From positions 1 to 59,244 of the forward strand of contig NZ_JARGNU010000020.1 in NCBI RefSeq assembly GCF_029212375.1: a DNA stretch of 59,244 nt, written 5' to 3'. Positions 35,052-43,371 of the stretch are shown here, in pieces. The notes under the pieces were generated by a model. That model did no database searches, was not told the origin of the DNA, and was given only the letters and a program-made list of their open reading frames with translations. This stretch comes from Zhongshania sp. (GTDB lineage Bacteria > Pseudomonadota > Gammaproteobacteria > Pseudomonadales > Spongiibacteraceae). The position numbers and the translations under genes were made by a program. Numbering within the stretch: position 1 is the first letter of the stretch; every line of letters begins with the position of its first letter.

Positions 35052-35125
35052 ATCGTCATTCTGAACCTCGCGCATCGTCATTCTGAACTTCGCACATCGT
35101 CATTCTGAACTTGATTCAGAATCCA
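35052..35125. repeat. Tandem copies of a 22-base unit
   Basis: ATCGTCATTCTGAACCTCGC (unit 1 at 35052) recurs at 35074 and 35096, each about 22 bases apart. The last copy runs into TTGATTCAGAATCC, forming a TTCTGAA/TTCAGAA dyad. The motif resembles dispersed repeats common in bacterial chromosomes. Confidence 0.75.
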
Positions 35126-35362
35126 AACTCACTGAGCCCATAAACAAGCACTACACACAGATGCTTCCCGCTTCTGCGCCATCATGAAGTGTGAGCAGTA
35201 GAGTCATTCCCCGTAACACTTTGGCGTGCTATTTAACGCATTGAAATCCATAAAAAACGCGATATTATCAAGAGCAAGGGATGTTTGGCCTAGATAAAAG
35301 TAATAGAACGCGCGAGTCTCTATAATAGGAGTAAGCTGTTATTACTATATACGGAGCACCAA

Positions 35363-36172
35363 GTGGAGTTTGTTGAATACGGGAAAAAAGAGGGGGGACT
35401 AGTCGTATATTTTCATGGTGTTCCAGGCGCTATAGAAGAGTGTGCTTTATTTGATAACTACGCAAAAAATCATAATCTTAGACTAATTAGTTTCGATAGG
35501 TTTTCAATTGACAATTCTCTTGATCGTGAAAGTTATTACCAAGCGATAGCGGATCAAATCAAGCTTCAAGCTGGCACAGAGCTAGTAGATTTAATAGGTT
35601 TTTCAATTGGTGCTCATGTAGCGCTTGAGGTCGGCGCACTTTTAAGTGGTAATGTTCGTTACACGCATTTGATTTCAGCCGCAGCCCCGCTCAATGCCGG
35701 AGATTTTATAGGCAATATGGCCGGAGGTGTGATATTTACACTGGCAATGGAAAAGCCATTTGTTTTTTTGTTATTAACACAATGTCAGAAATTGATCGCT
35801 TTTCTGGCTCCTCGAATGCTCGTTAATATGCTCTTTTCCAGCTCTACTGGCAAAGATAAAGAATTGAGTGGGCAACCTGATTTTAAAAATTATATCACTC
35901 CAGTACTGAAGATCTGTTTTAAAAGTCGGGTTAAGGGCTACATAAGAGATATAAATTTTTATGTGACATGGCTAGATAACCTTAACAAGTATAAAATTAG
36001 TGTGCACCTTTGGCATGGAACAAAAGATAATTGGTCGCCATATACTATGGCTTCATATCTATGTGATGCAATACCGAGTGCTACGGGTATAGAAGCGATG
36101 GAGGGGCTGTCACACTATTCCTGCTTATATGAAGCAGCACCACAAATATTCGCGAAGCTAGAAAAGTCGTAA
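35363..36172 (+). CDS. Alpha/beta hydrolase (AT-rich islet gene)
   Basis: 269 residues with a VVYFHGVPGA oxyanion segment near residues 14-23, a nucleophile elbow GFSIGAH (Ser near 81), an acid region WHGTKDNW (Asp near 222) and a GLSHYSCL catalytic His near residue 249. This is the alpha/beta-hydrolase triad. It starts with GTG behind ACGGAGCACC. The codons are much richer in A and T than those of the flanking genes, suggesting horizontal transfer. Substrate unknown; an esterase or lipase-like enzyme fits. Confidence 0.85.
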   Translation: MEFVEYGKKEGGLVVYFHGVPGAIEECALFDNYAKNHNLRLISFDRFSIDNSLDRESYYQAIADQIKLQAGTELVDLIGFSIGAHVALEVGALLSGNVRYTHLISAAAPLNAGDFIGNMAGGVIFTLAMEKPFVFLLLTQCQKLIAFLAPRMLVNMLFSSSTGKDKELSGQPDFKNYITPVLKICFKSRVKGYIRDINFYVTWLDNLNKYKISVHLWHGTKDNWSPYTMASYLCDAIPSATGIEAMEGLSHYSCLYEAAPQIFAKLEKS

Positions 36173-36467
36173 AAAGTACGTACACGGAAAGCGAAAATCT
36201 GTGTTTTATTCCGCTCGTGAGACACGTCTTTGAGATCATAGAAAAACCTACGAAAGAGCGGGATAATTATTAGTAATAAGATGGAAAAAAATAAAGTCGA
36301 CACCAAAACCGATTTGGAGTTGAGTCCATACAAGACGTATTGCTTGTATCAAATCCAAGAGAAAAGCCAATCTGCTAGCTTTAAATTCACTCTGCATCAC
36401 TTGATAAAGAATTGCATCGACCAGTTGGTGTTTTTCGGCAAATTCTATAATGCCGCGATTGTATTCT
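36173..36467. other. AT-rich non-coding stretch between convergent genes
   Basis: Only overlapping short frames with no family resemblance occur here. The base composition continues that of the hydrolase gene, so the transferred segment probably extends close to the AraC-type gene. The dyad TTATT-AGT-AATAA near 36266 may act as a weak terminator. Confidence 0.5.
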
Positions 36468-37469
36468 TTAGCTTCGTTTTTTGTATTCCAAGGGTTTTGC
36501 CCCTGTCCATTTTTTGAAGGAGCGAATAAAGGCGCTGGGTTCTGAAAAACCAATGAGCGCGGTGGTTTCTTCTACGCTGCGGCCGGCGCTGCTTAAGTGG
36601 TAAATGGCGGTGTCGCAGCGCACGCGGTCTTTTATGTTTTGATATTGAAAACCTTCTAAGCGCAGGTAGTGACGCAGGGTGTGCGGGTGTAGCGCTAGGG
36701 CTTTGGCAATTTCATTAAAACTGGGGTTGTCTGCGAGTCTGGATTCCAGCTCGGTGCTGGTTTTGTAGTGCCAGCTTTTTTGGGTGTAACTTTGGGTGAT
36801 CATGGCGAGGTTGGCGTGTTCTAAAAATTTTGCCAAGGCCTGAGGTGATTTGTGTATATTTTGATTGAGCAGTGACGCAGAGAAATGGATTTGCGAGGTG
36901 GCTTGTTCATATTGAATATTTTGGCATAAAAATAAGTTCCAGTACTCGGCGGCTTGCGGGGTTTCGGCAAAGCAAAAATCGACCCTGTGCAGGGGGATTT
37001 GCCGTGCAATTAACCAGTTAGCGGTGCGGTGAATATAGAATAAAAATGACTCGTACAAATACGGGTCAAAGCTTTGTGTTGGATCGCTTGGTCGCAGGGA
37101 TATTGTGGCGTTGTCGCCATTAATACTTAATCGGGTTTCTAGCCCCCAAGGAATTAAGCGGTAAAAGCGACTTAAGCGCACTAGGGCTTCGCCTAGGGTT
37201 GTGGTGCTGGCGGCAAGCTCGGTCATGGTTGCCCAGCAGCCGAGTTTTTGCGCCTGTTGGCCAAATCCCATGAGTTCGTCGTTCATTACTTGCATGGTGT
37301 CGCGCAGCAGATTGGCGTAGTTGTCGGCGGGTATGCGGGCGCTGTCTTTGCTCAGCAAACTGGTGCTGATGTGGTTTTGGGCCAGTAGCGCACTTTGGGT
37401 CTCTGGTTGCTGGTGTAGGTTCTGTAGGCACTTGTGCACAAAGTAAATTGAGATAGTGGGTGATCGCAT
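36468..37469 (-). CDS. AraC-family transcriptional regulator
   Basis: 333 residues. The N-terminal part resembles the arabinose-binding-like domain of the OruR/ArgR type (RIPADNYANLLRDTMQVM), and the C-terminal double HTH ends with IGFSEPSAFIRSFKKWTGAK, typical of AraC. It is divergent from the SDR-thiolase-acyl-CoA dehydrogenase operon, whose first gene starts about 190 bases away, so it is the likely activator. The ligand is unknown. Confidence 0.92.
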   Translation of the reverse strand: MRSPTISIYFVHKCLQNLHQQPETQSALLAQNHISTSLLSKDSARIPADNYANLLRDTMQVMNDELMGFGQQAQKLGCWATMTELAASTTTLGEALVRLSRFYRLIPWGLETRLSINGDNATISLRPSDPTQSFDPYLYESFLFYIHRTANWLIARQIPLHRVDFCFAETPQAAEYWNLFLCQNIQYEQATSQIHFSASLLNQNIHKSPQALAKFLEHANLAMITQSYTQKSWHYKTSTELESRLADNPSFNEIAKALALHPHTLRHYLRLEGFQYQNIKDRVRCDTAIYHLSSAGRSVEETTALIGFSEPSAFIRSFKKWTGAKPLEYKKRS

Positions 37470-37662
37470 GGCGATTAACTCATAAATACCGAGCGCGAAT
37501 TATAACAAAATGTCTATTTTTTGTCAGGTATGCGTCATTGTTGTTGGCGCGCTATGTCGCCGACAATAGACCTTTTCTATATTGTGATATCACATTTTGC
37601 CGCACAGCTTTTTTTTGCGGTTTGGCGGTTAATTAAAAGCGCGTGTGGCGCGGGGAGTCGAT

Positions 37663-38433
37663 ATGAATATTCAAGGTAAGGTAGCGGTTGTTAGTGGCGG
37701 TGCGTCTGGCATGGGTTTAGAGATTGTGCGCCGCTTAGTAAGCCTAGGCGCCAAGGCCGCGATATTCGATTTAAACGCCACTGCGGGTGCAGCGGTGGTT
37801 GCCGAGTTGGGCGAGGCGGTGGTTTTTGCCGAGGTTAACGTGACCAGCGAAGATTCGATTAAAGCCGGTATAGAGCAAACCATGACCGCCTTTGGCGCGA
37901 TTCATATTTGTGTTAACTGCGCAGGTATTGCTACTGGTAGTAAAACCCTTGGCAAAAATGGCCCGTTCCCGCTGGATTTGTGGAACAAAACCTTGGCCGT
38001 AAATTTGACCGGTACCTTTAATGTGCTGCGTTTGTGCGCCGAGCAAATGGCTAAAAATACCCCCGAGAACGAAGACGGCGTGCGCGGCGTGATTATGAAT
38101 ACCGCGTCGGTAGCGGCGTTTGAAGGCCAGGTTGGTCAGGCGGCGTACAGCGCCAGTAAAGGCGGTATTGTGGGCATGACCTTGCCTATTGCCCGCGACC
38201 TATCAACTATTGGTATTCGCGTTAATTGTATTGCCCCCGGTTTAGTTAACACCCCCATGTTTGAATCGCTACCTGCGCCGGTGTATGAAGCGCTGAGCAG
38301 CACGCCGCTATTCCCTAAACGCCTTGGCCGCGCAACCGAAATTGCTCACATGGTAACGAGCGTTATTGAGAACGACTACATCAACGGCGAATGTATTCGC
38401 ATGGATGCCGGTTTGCGCATGCAACCTAAGTAA
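37663..38433 (+). CDS. SDR, 3-hydroxyacyl-CoA dehydrogenase type
   Basis: 256 residues with VVSGGASGMG (NAD(P)-binding TGxxxGxG region, residues 9-18), NCAGIA and the catalytic YSASKGG (Tyr near 162, Lys near 166). It resembles type-2 3-hydroxyacyl-CoA dehydrogenases, so it probably oxidises a 3-hydroxyacyl-CoA to a 3-ketoacyl-CoA. The ATG at 37663 follows GGGGAG; an earlier GTG is unlikely. First gene of an operon with a thiolase and an acyl-CoA dehydrogenase. Confidence 0.9.
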   Translation: MNIQGKVAVVSGGASGMGLEIVRRLVSLGAKAAIFDLNATAGAAVVAELGEAVVFAEVNVTSEDSIKAGIEQTMTAFGAIHICVNCAGIATGSKTLGKNGPFPLDLWNKTLAVNLTGTFNVLRLCAEQMAKNTPENEDGVRGVIMNTASVAAFEGQVGQAAYSASKGGIVGMTLPIARDLSTIGIRVNCIAPGLVNTPMFESLPAPVYEALSSTPLFPKRLGRATEIAHMVTSVIENDYINGECIRMDAGLRMQPK

Positions 38434-38508
38434 ATACGCAAATAATCTCCAATCAACACAGCACGGGAAGCCCGCGGGTTTCCCATTAAAAATTAAGTGG
38501 AGCGAGTG

Positions 38509-39741
38509 ATGACTGAAGCGTGGATTATTGACGCCTGCCGTACCCCCCGTGGCATTGGCAAATTGGGCAAAGGGGCTTTGGCCGATATTCACCCCCAACA
38601 ATTGGGTGCCTGCGTGCTCAAGGCGCTGGTTGAACGCAATACGCTAAATACCGCCGATGTCGATGACGTGGTGTGGGGCACAAGCTGCCAACGGGGGCGT
38701 CACGCGGGTGATATGGGGCGTATGTCTGCCCTTGATGCAGGCTTTGATATTCGCTCTAGCGGTGTGACCTTAGACCGCTTTTGCGGCTCGGGCATTACCA
38801 GCGTCAATATTGCGGCAGCCTCGATTATGTCGGGCATGGAAGATGTGGTGATTGCCGGTGGCGCCGAGATGATGTCTAGCTATGGTCACGACAATGGCCT
38901 GCCAGTGGTAATGGACAGCGGCAATATGCGCCTGCGCGCCAGCCACCCCCAAACCCATCAGGGTGTGTGTGCCGACACTATTGCGACCCTCGAGGGTATT
39001 GATCGCGAAACCCTAGACAAGCTCGCGGTGGTCAGTCAGCAGCGTGCTGCTCACGCGATTGAAAACGGCTATTTCAACAAATCGCTGGTGCCGGTTTACC
39101 ATGAAGATGGCCGCTTAGCGCTGGATCGTGAAGAGTTTCCACGGCCGAGCACGACCCTAGAATCGCTGGGCCAATTAAAGCCATCCTTCCCTGTGTTGGC
39201 CGATCAGCCGCTAGACGAAGAGGGCACGACCTACCGCAGCTTAATGCAGGCGAAATACCCTGACATTCAAATTAATCACGTACACCACGCCGGTAATTCC
39301 TCGGGTGTGGTTGACGGTGCTGGGGCTATTTTATTGGCGTCGCCAAGCTATGCAACTAAGCAGGGCTGGAAGCCCCGCGGCAAGGTTGTGGCCATGGCCA
39401 ATATGGGCGACTGCCCAACCTTAATGTTAAATGCGCCAGTTGCTGCGGCAGAAAAAGTATTGAAAAAAGCCGGTCTTACGATTGATGATATTGATTTGTT
39501 CGAAGTGAACGAAGCCTTTGCCGTGGTCTTGGAGCGCTTTATTCGCAAGTTGAATATAGACCGCGACAAAATCAATGTTAACGGCGGCGCAATGGCGCTG
39601 GGGCATCCCATTGGCGCGACTGGCGCTATGCTGATTGGCACAGTGCTAGATGAATTAGAACGCCGCAATTTAAAGCGTGGTCTTATTACTATGTGCACCG
39701 CAGGTGGCATGGCACCGGCTATTATTATTGAGCGTATGTAA
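38509..39741 (+). CDS. Acetyl-CoA acetyltransferase (thiolase)
   Basis: 410 residues with all thiolase motifs: LDRFCGSGITS with the acyl-carrying Cys near residue 91, NEAFAVVLERF, NGGAMALGHPIGATGA (catalytic His) and MCTAGGMAPA (second Cys). It cleaves or forms 3-ketoacyl-CoA. ATG 38509 follows GTGGAGCGAG. It lies 75 bases after the SDR and 28 before the acyl-CoA dehydrogenase; the three together cover most of a beta-oxidation cycle, with the hydratase missing locally. Confidence 0.95.
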   Translation: MTEAWIIDACRTPRGIGKLGKGALADIHPQQLGACVLKALVERNTLNTADVDDVVWGTSCQRGRHAGDMGRMSALDAGFDIRSSGVTLDRFCGSGITSVNIAAASIMSGMEDVVIAGGAEMMSSYGHDNGLPVVMDSGNMRLRASHPQTHQGVCADTIATLEGIDRETLDKLAVVSQQRAAHAIENGYFNKSLVPVYHEDGRLALDREEFPRPSTTLESLGQLKPSFPVLADQPLDEEGTTYRSLMQAKYPDIQINHVHHAGNSSGVVDGAGAILLASPSYATKQGWKPRGKVVAMANMGDCPTLMLNAPVAAAEKVLKKAGLTIDDIDLFEVNEAFAVVLERFIRKLNIDRDKINVNGGAMALGHPIGATGAMLIGTVLDELERRNLKRGLITMCTAGGMAPAIIIERM

Positions 39742-39769
39742 GTAAATCTGAGAAAAGCAGGCGATCAAT

Positions 39770-40918
39770 ATGAATTTAAATCTATCGGAAGAGCAGCAGT
39801 TTATTCAGCAAACTGCACGGGATTTTGCCGAGAAAGAGCTGGTCGACAATGCCGCGAAGTTGGACGCCGGCGAGGGCAAAAGCGAGTTTTTAGCGAATCT
39901 TAAAAAATTAGCTGATTTGGGCTTTATGGGCCTGAACGTTAATGCCGAGTACGGTGGCACTGAGGCCGGCTCTGTTGCTTTTAGCTTGGCCATTAGCAGC
40001 ATTGCTCGGGGTTGCGCATCTACCGCTGTAACGGTGTCGGTGACTAATATGGTGGCCGAGGTAATCCAGTCGGTGGCCAGTACTGAGCAGAAGCAAAATT
40101 ACTTGCCCAAAATTTGCTCCGGTGATTATTTGGCAGCGGGCTTCTGTTTGACAGAATCTGGCGCCGGTTCTGACCCCTCGGGCATGAAAACCACAGCGGT
40201 GCGCGACGGCGACAGTTGGGTGCTAAACGGCTCCAAAGCCTATATCACCAGTGCTGAGTACGCTGGGGTATTTGTGGTGTGGGCGGTAACCGACAAAGAA
40301 GCACCTCGCGGCAAGGGTATTTCCTGCTTTTTGGTTGAGCGCGAAACTGCCGGTCTTACGGTAGGGCCAGCTGAAGAGAAGATGGGACAGAAGGGCTCGG
40401 CAACCAATCCGGTGTATTTCGATGATTGCCGTATACCCGCCAGCGCTTTAATGGGCACGCTGAATCGCGGCTACCAAGTGGCCTTGGGCGAGCTGGCAGG
40501 TGGTCGCATTGGTATTGGTTCACTGGCTTTAGGTTTAGGTGAAGCGGCCTTGGATTACGCCAGAGACTATGCCAAAGAGCGTCAGCAATTTGGTCAGCCG
40601 ATTTCGAACTTTCAAGGTTTGCAGTGGATGTTGGCCGATGCCTACACCGAAATGGAGGCGGCGCGTTTGCTATTAATGCAAGCGGCGTTCACCAAAGAGA
40701 GTGGCGGCGATTTTGGCAAACAGGCCTCGATGGCGAAATTGTTTGCTTCGGAAGCCGCTAATCGGGCTTGTTACACCGGCCTGCAAATTCTGGGTGGCAA
40801 TGGTTATAACCGTGAATATCCGCTGGAGCGTTTGGCCAGAGATGTGCGCATTACCAGTATTTACGAAGGCACCAGCGAAATTCAGCGCATGATTATTTCG
40901 CGCAGTGTTTTTAGCTGA
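39770..40918 (+). CDS. Acyl-CoA dehydrogenase
   Basis: 382 residues of the short/medium-chain type. Motifs: CLTESGAGSDPSGMKT (FAD/substrate), GSKAYITSAEYAGVFVVWA, the QFGQPISNFQG stretch, ILGGNGYNREYPLERLARDV and active-site YEGTSEIQRMIISR near the C-terminus with its catalytic Glu. Start ATG after GCAGGCGATCAAT. Third gene of the AraC-linked operon. Confidence 0.95.
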   Translation: MNLNLSEEQQFIQQTARDFAEKELVDNAAKLDAGEGKSEFLANLKKLADLGFMGLNVNAEYGGTEAGSVAFSLAISSIARGCASTAVTVSVTNMVAEVIQSVASTEQKQNYLPKICSGDYLAAGFCLTESGAGSDPSGMKTTAVRDGDSWVLNGSKAYITSAEYAGVFVVWAVTDKEAPRGKGISCFLVERETAGLTVGPAEEKMGQKGSATNPVYFDDCRIPASALMGTLNRGYQVALGELAGGRIGIGSLALGLGEAALDYARDYAKERQQFGQPISNFQGLQWMLADAYTEMEAARLLLMQAAFTKESGGDFGKQASMAKLFASEAANRACYTGLQILGGNGYNREYPLERLARDVRITSIYEGTSEIQRMIISRSVFS

Positions 40919-40945
40919 GTAGCGCGCTTTACGCTTGCTTTAGTG

Positions 40946-41761
40946 TTAGTTGGAGCTTGCCAGTGCCTGTTGTTTTAAGGTGCTGGCCAGTTCCTCGCCC
41001 AAGTATTTTTCAATAAGGTAGTGCACACCATACAGCACCGGCGTCATGACTACTGCCATCAAAAACTTGTAGATATAGTTCACCACGCCTATCGCGAAAA
41101 CCAGCTGTAAACTCCAGTCGGCGCCTATATAAAAAGCAATGAATAACACCACAAAGCTGTCGATAAACTGGCTGACGAGCGTTGAGCCGGTGGCGCGCAG
41201 CCATATCCAGCGCTCGCCAGTAATTTCTTTTACCCGATGAAAGACCTGCACATCAATAATTTGGCCAAGCAAAAAAGCCACCAGTGAGCCGAGAATAATC
41301 CACAGGCCCTGACCAAATACCAGCTTAAATGCCGCGTCGTAATCGCTTACTAGCGCCCGTAAATTATCTTGCTCGATTTGAGGTAGTGCCGGATTAATGT
41401 GTGATTGGGGCCAAAAATCGGCGGGTACCAAGCGAATACCAATAAAGAACATGGCAAAGGCGTAAACAATTAAACCCGCGGTGAGATAAGACAATAATTG
41501 CACGCCGCGCTTGCCGTAGTACTCATTAATAATGTCGGTAAGCACAAACACAAACGGCCACAGCAAAACCCCCACGGTGAGGTTGAATGAGAGGTGCTCA
41601 ATGCCAAATATATTCAGGTTCAGCGGGTTGATGCCGAGGCTGTGTTCTAGCGAGAATATTTTTACACCGATCAATTCGGCAATCAGGGCGTTCGCCACAA
41701 AAAAGCCGCCCAGCAGAATAAACAGGCGGGTGGCCTTATTGTTAAGGGTATTGTTAATCAT
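40946..41761 (-). CDS. yhhQ: Queuosine precursor transporter (YhhQ family)
   Basis: 271 residues with multiple hydrophobic helices and the VUT/YhhQ pattern: LLWPFVFVLTDIINEYYGKRGVQ and a C-terminal WLRATGSTLVSQFIDSFVV. It imports preQ0/preQ1 for tRNA queuosine in gammaproteobacteria. I looked upstream for a preQ1 riboswitch and saw none. It is convergent with the acyl-CoA dehydrogenase, with no evident terminator between. Confidence 0.92.
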   Translation of the reverse strand: MINNTLNNKATRLFILLGGFFVANALIAELIGVKIFSLEHSLGINPLNLNIFGIEHLSFNLTVGVLLWPFVFVLTDIINEYYGKRGVQLLSYLTAGLIVYAFAMFFIGIRLVPADFWPQSHINPALPQIEQDNLRALVSDYDAAFKLVFGQGLWIILGSLVAFLLGQIIDVQVFHRVKEITGERWIWLRATGSTLVSQFIDSFVVLFIAFYIGADWSLQLVFAIGVVNYIYKFLMAVVMTPVLYGVHYLIEKYLGEELASTLKQQALASSN

Positions 41762-41923
41762 GGACGTATCCTAGTGGCGAAATCGCTGAGCGGGAATACT
41801 GGCGCCGAAATGAGGTAATATGGCGGTTTAACACATTTTACATTAATTGGCGTTGGGCTAAAGGCTTTGTATTTTACAGGCTTGGTATAGTGCAGCGACG
41901 AGTGTATTGCTAGGTGAGTTTCT

Positions 41924-42652
41924 ATGTTCGATAAACACCCCGCGCCCTTGGTGCTAATCACCGGCGCCTCGCAAGGTATTGGCGCAGCGATTGCCAAGAG
42001 CTTTGCCACGGCAGATTTCCCCGTGCGCCTCGCGCTTGTTGCCAGAACCGCCAGCCGCTTACATCAGGTCGCCGCCGAATGCACTGGCGCCGAAGCGGTA
42101 AACGTTTACGCTGTGGATGTTAGCGACGCCGAGCAGGTTGCTGAATTCGCAACAATTCTTAAAACAGAAATGGGCGACGTAGACGTGCTCGTCAATAACG
42201 CTGGCAGCTGGCTGGGCGCGAGTATTGTCGACATGGCTGTTGCAGACTTTGACCGCATTATTGCCGCCAATTTACGCAGCACTTTCTTGCTATCTAAAAT
42301 GGTATTACCCGCCATGATGGCGCGCCAGTCGGGAGATATTTTTACCATGTCGTCAACCGCGGGCTTTGAAGGCTACGCCGGTGTGTCGGCCTATTGTGCG
42401 GCCAAACACGGGGTTAGCGGCTTTACCAAGGCGCTGCGCGAAGAGGTGCGGGGTGCAGGGGTGCGGGTGTGTTGCGTGTCGCCAGGGCCAACTTACTCGC
42501 CATCGTGGCAGGGCAGTGGGGTGAACAAGGAGCAGTTGATGCCCGCAGAAGATGTGGCTAAGGCATTTTTAGAAATCTACAAGCTAGATCGCAATGTGGT
42601 GGTAGAGGATATTGTGTTGCGCCCACAAGCGGGTCATATCACCAGCAACTAA
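41924..42652 (+). CDS. Short-chain dehydrogenase/reductase
   Basis: 242 residues with ITGASQGIGAAIAKSF (residues 11-26), NNAGSW and YCAAKHG (catalytic Tyr and Lys). Substrate unknown. It stands alone between the transporter and the MarR-type gene, and could belong to the neighbouring catabolic cluster, for example on a hydroxy- or keto-group. Confidence 0.85.
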   Translation: MFDKHPAPLVLITGASQGIGAAIAKSFATADFPVRLALVARTASRLHQVAAECTGAEAVNVYAVDVSDAEQVAEFATILKTEMGDVDVLVNNAGSWLGASIVDMAVADFDRIIAANLRSTFLLSKMVLPAMMARQSGDIFTMSSTAGFEGYAGVSAYCAAKHGVSGFTKALREEVRGAGVRVCCVSPGPTYSPSWQGSGVNKEQLMPAEDVAKAFLEIYKLDRNVVVEDIVLRPQAGHITSN

Positions 42653-42695
42653 TCCAATAGCGTAAAGCGGCTGGCTGGCAATCCACCGCGTATTG

Positions 42696-43223
42696 TTAAC
42701 TGCGTATTTTAGAAAACTCCTCGTCCATACGCATAAACATATAAATTCCCATTTTATTTTCTTCCTCAGAAAAGTTTGCGTTAATCCGCTTAATCACCTC
42801 GCAGGCACTGGCGATCATTTCGTCGCAGTGTTGTTTGCCGGCTGGGGTCATTTCGATTAGCTTTTCGCGGCCTGAATTTGGGTCTTCCAGAATAGTGATG
42901 TAATTCAATGGCTCTTTGGCAAGCGCACGTAGCGCTTTAGAAACGCTGCTGCTGGTAATGTCATACCAGTTGGTCATCAATTTAACGATGTCTTTGCGGC
43001 GAATAACCGACTCATCTCGGCGCTGCGCTTCCGACCGCAGAATCCACATAATCACGGTTTGGTGGCGATCTAGGCGGCCACACTCCATTAAGCCGGCCTC
43101 AATTTTCATCCCTATCGAAAAATGGATGGGGTAGAAATAGTCCAAAAACATATTGGGTGCATTATCTGCTGTAACAGGTACGTCGGCAGCGGTTTTCCAA
43201 TGGTTTTTCAAAGCGAGCCTCAA
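42696..43223 (-). CDS. MarR-type winged-helix regulator
   Basis: 175 residues with a winged-helix core (RRKDIVKLMTNWYDITSSSV, then SKALRALAKEPLNYI) and a wing followed by SGREKLIEMTPAGKQHCDEM, the classic MarR helix 5-wing region. It is divergent from the ALDH-P450 operon, 150 bases away, and a dyad plus promoter lie in the gap, so it is the likely repressor of that operon. Ligand unknown. Confidence 0.85.
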   Translation of the reverse strand: MRLALKNHWKTAADVPVTADNAPNMFLDYFYPIHFSIGMKIEAGLMECGRLDRHQTVIMWILRSEAQRRDESVIRRKDIVKLMTNWYDITSSSVSKALRALAKEPLNYITILEDPNSGREKLIEMTPAGKQHCDEMIASACEVIKRINANFSEEENKMGIYMFMRMDEEFSKIRS

Positions 43224-43300
43224 TATATTGATTTGTATGTGAATTTAGTGACGAAAGCAGTCTAGTGTCAAGATATTTGAATTGAGAAACTTGGTTTAAT

Positions 43301-43344
43301 GGAAACTATTTCCTGTTGACACTATTTCTTATAAGTATTACATT
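43301..43344 (+). promoter_or_regulatory. Sigma70 promoter and MarR-like operator of the ALDH-P450 operon
   Basis: TTGACA (43316-43321), 17 bases, then TACATT (43339-43344) gives a good -35/-10 pair, with transcription starting near 43352 and the ALDH ATG at 43372. Just upstream is GGAAACTATTTCC (43301-43313), a 5-bp-arm dyad overlapping the promoter edge, a natural place for the divergent MarR-type regulator. Confidence 0.6.
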
Positions 43345-43371
43345 TCGTGAAAATGATAATACGAGTAAGCA

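Larger units (their letters stand above)
34756..35362. other. 607-base intergenic region with simple repeats
   Basis: No gene is visible. It contains a C9 run followed by (AC)n and A8 (34986-35010), then three near-identical 22-base units (35052-35125). The region between the ligase and the AT-rich alpha/beta hydrolase reads like accumulated non-coding sequence flanking a transferred gene. Confidence 0.6.

Noticed and set aside
34990-35125. CRISPR-like repeat array
   Set aside because: Units are contiguous with no spacers and no cas genes are in the window.
36281-36517. Overlapping plus and minus frames of about 80-100 residues
   Set aside because: AT-rich sequence gives long chance frames. 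They overlap the AraC gene and lack motifs.
41762-41923. preQ1 riboswitch upstream of the queuosine-precursor transporter
   Set aside because: The leader lacks the conserved aptamer bases in either orientation.
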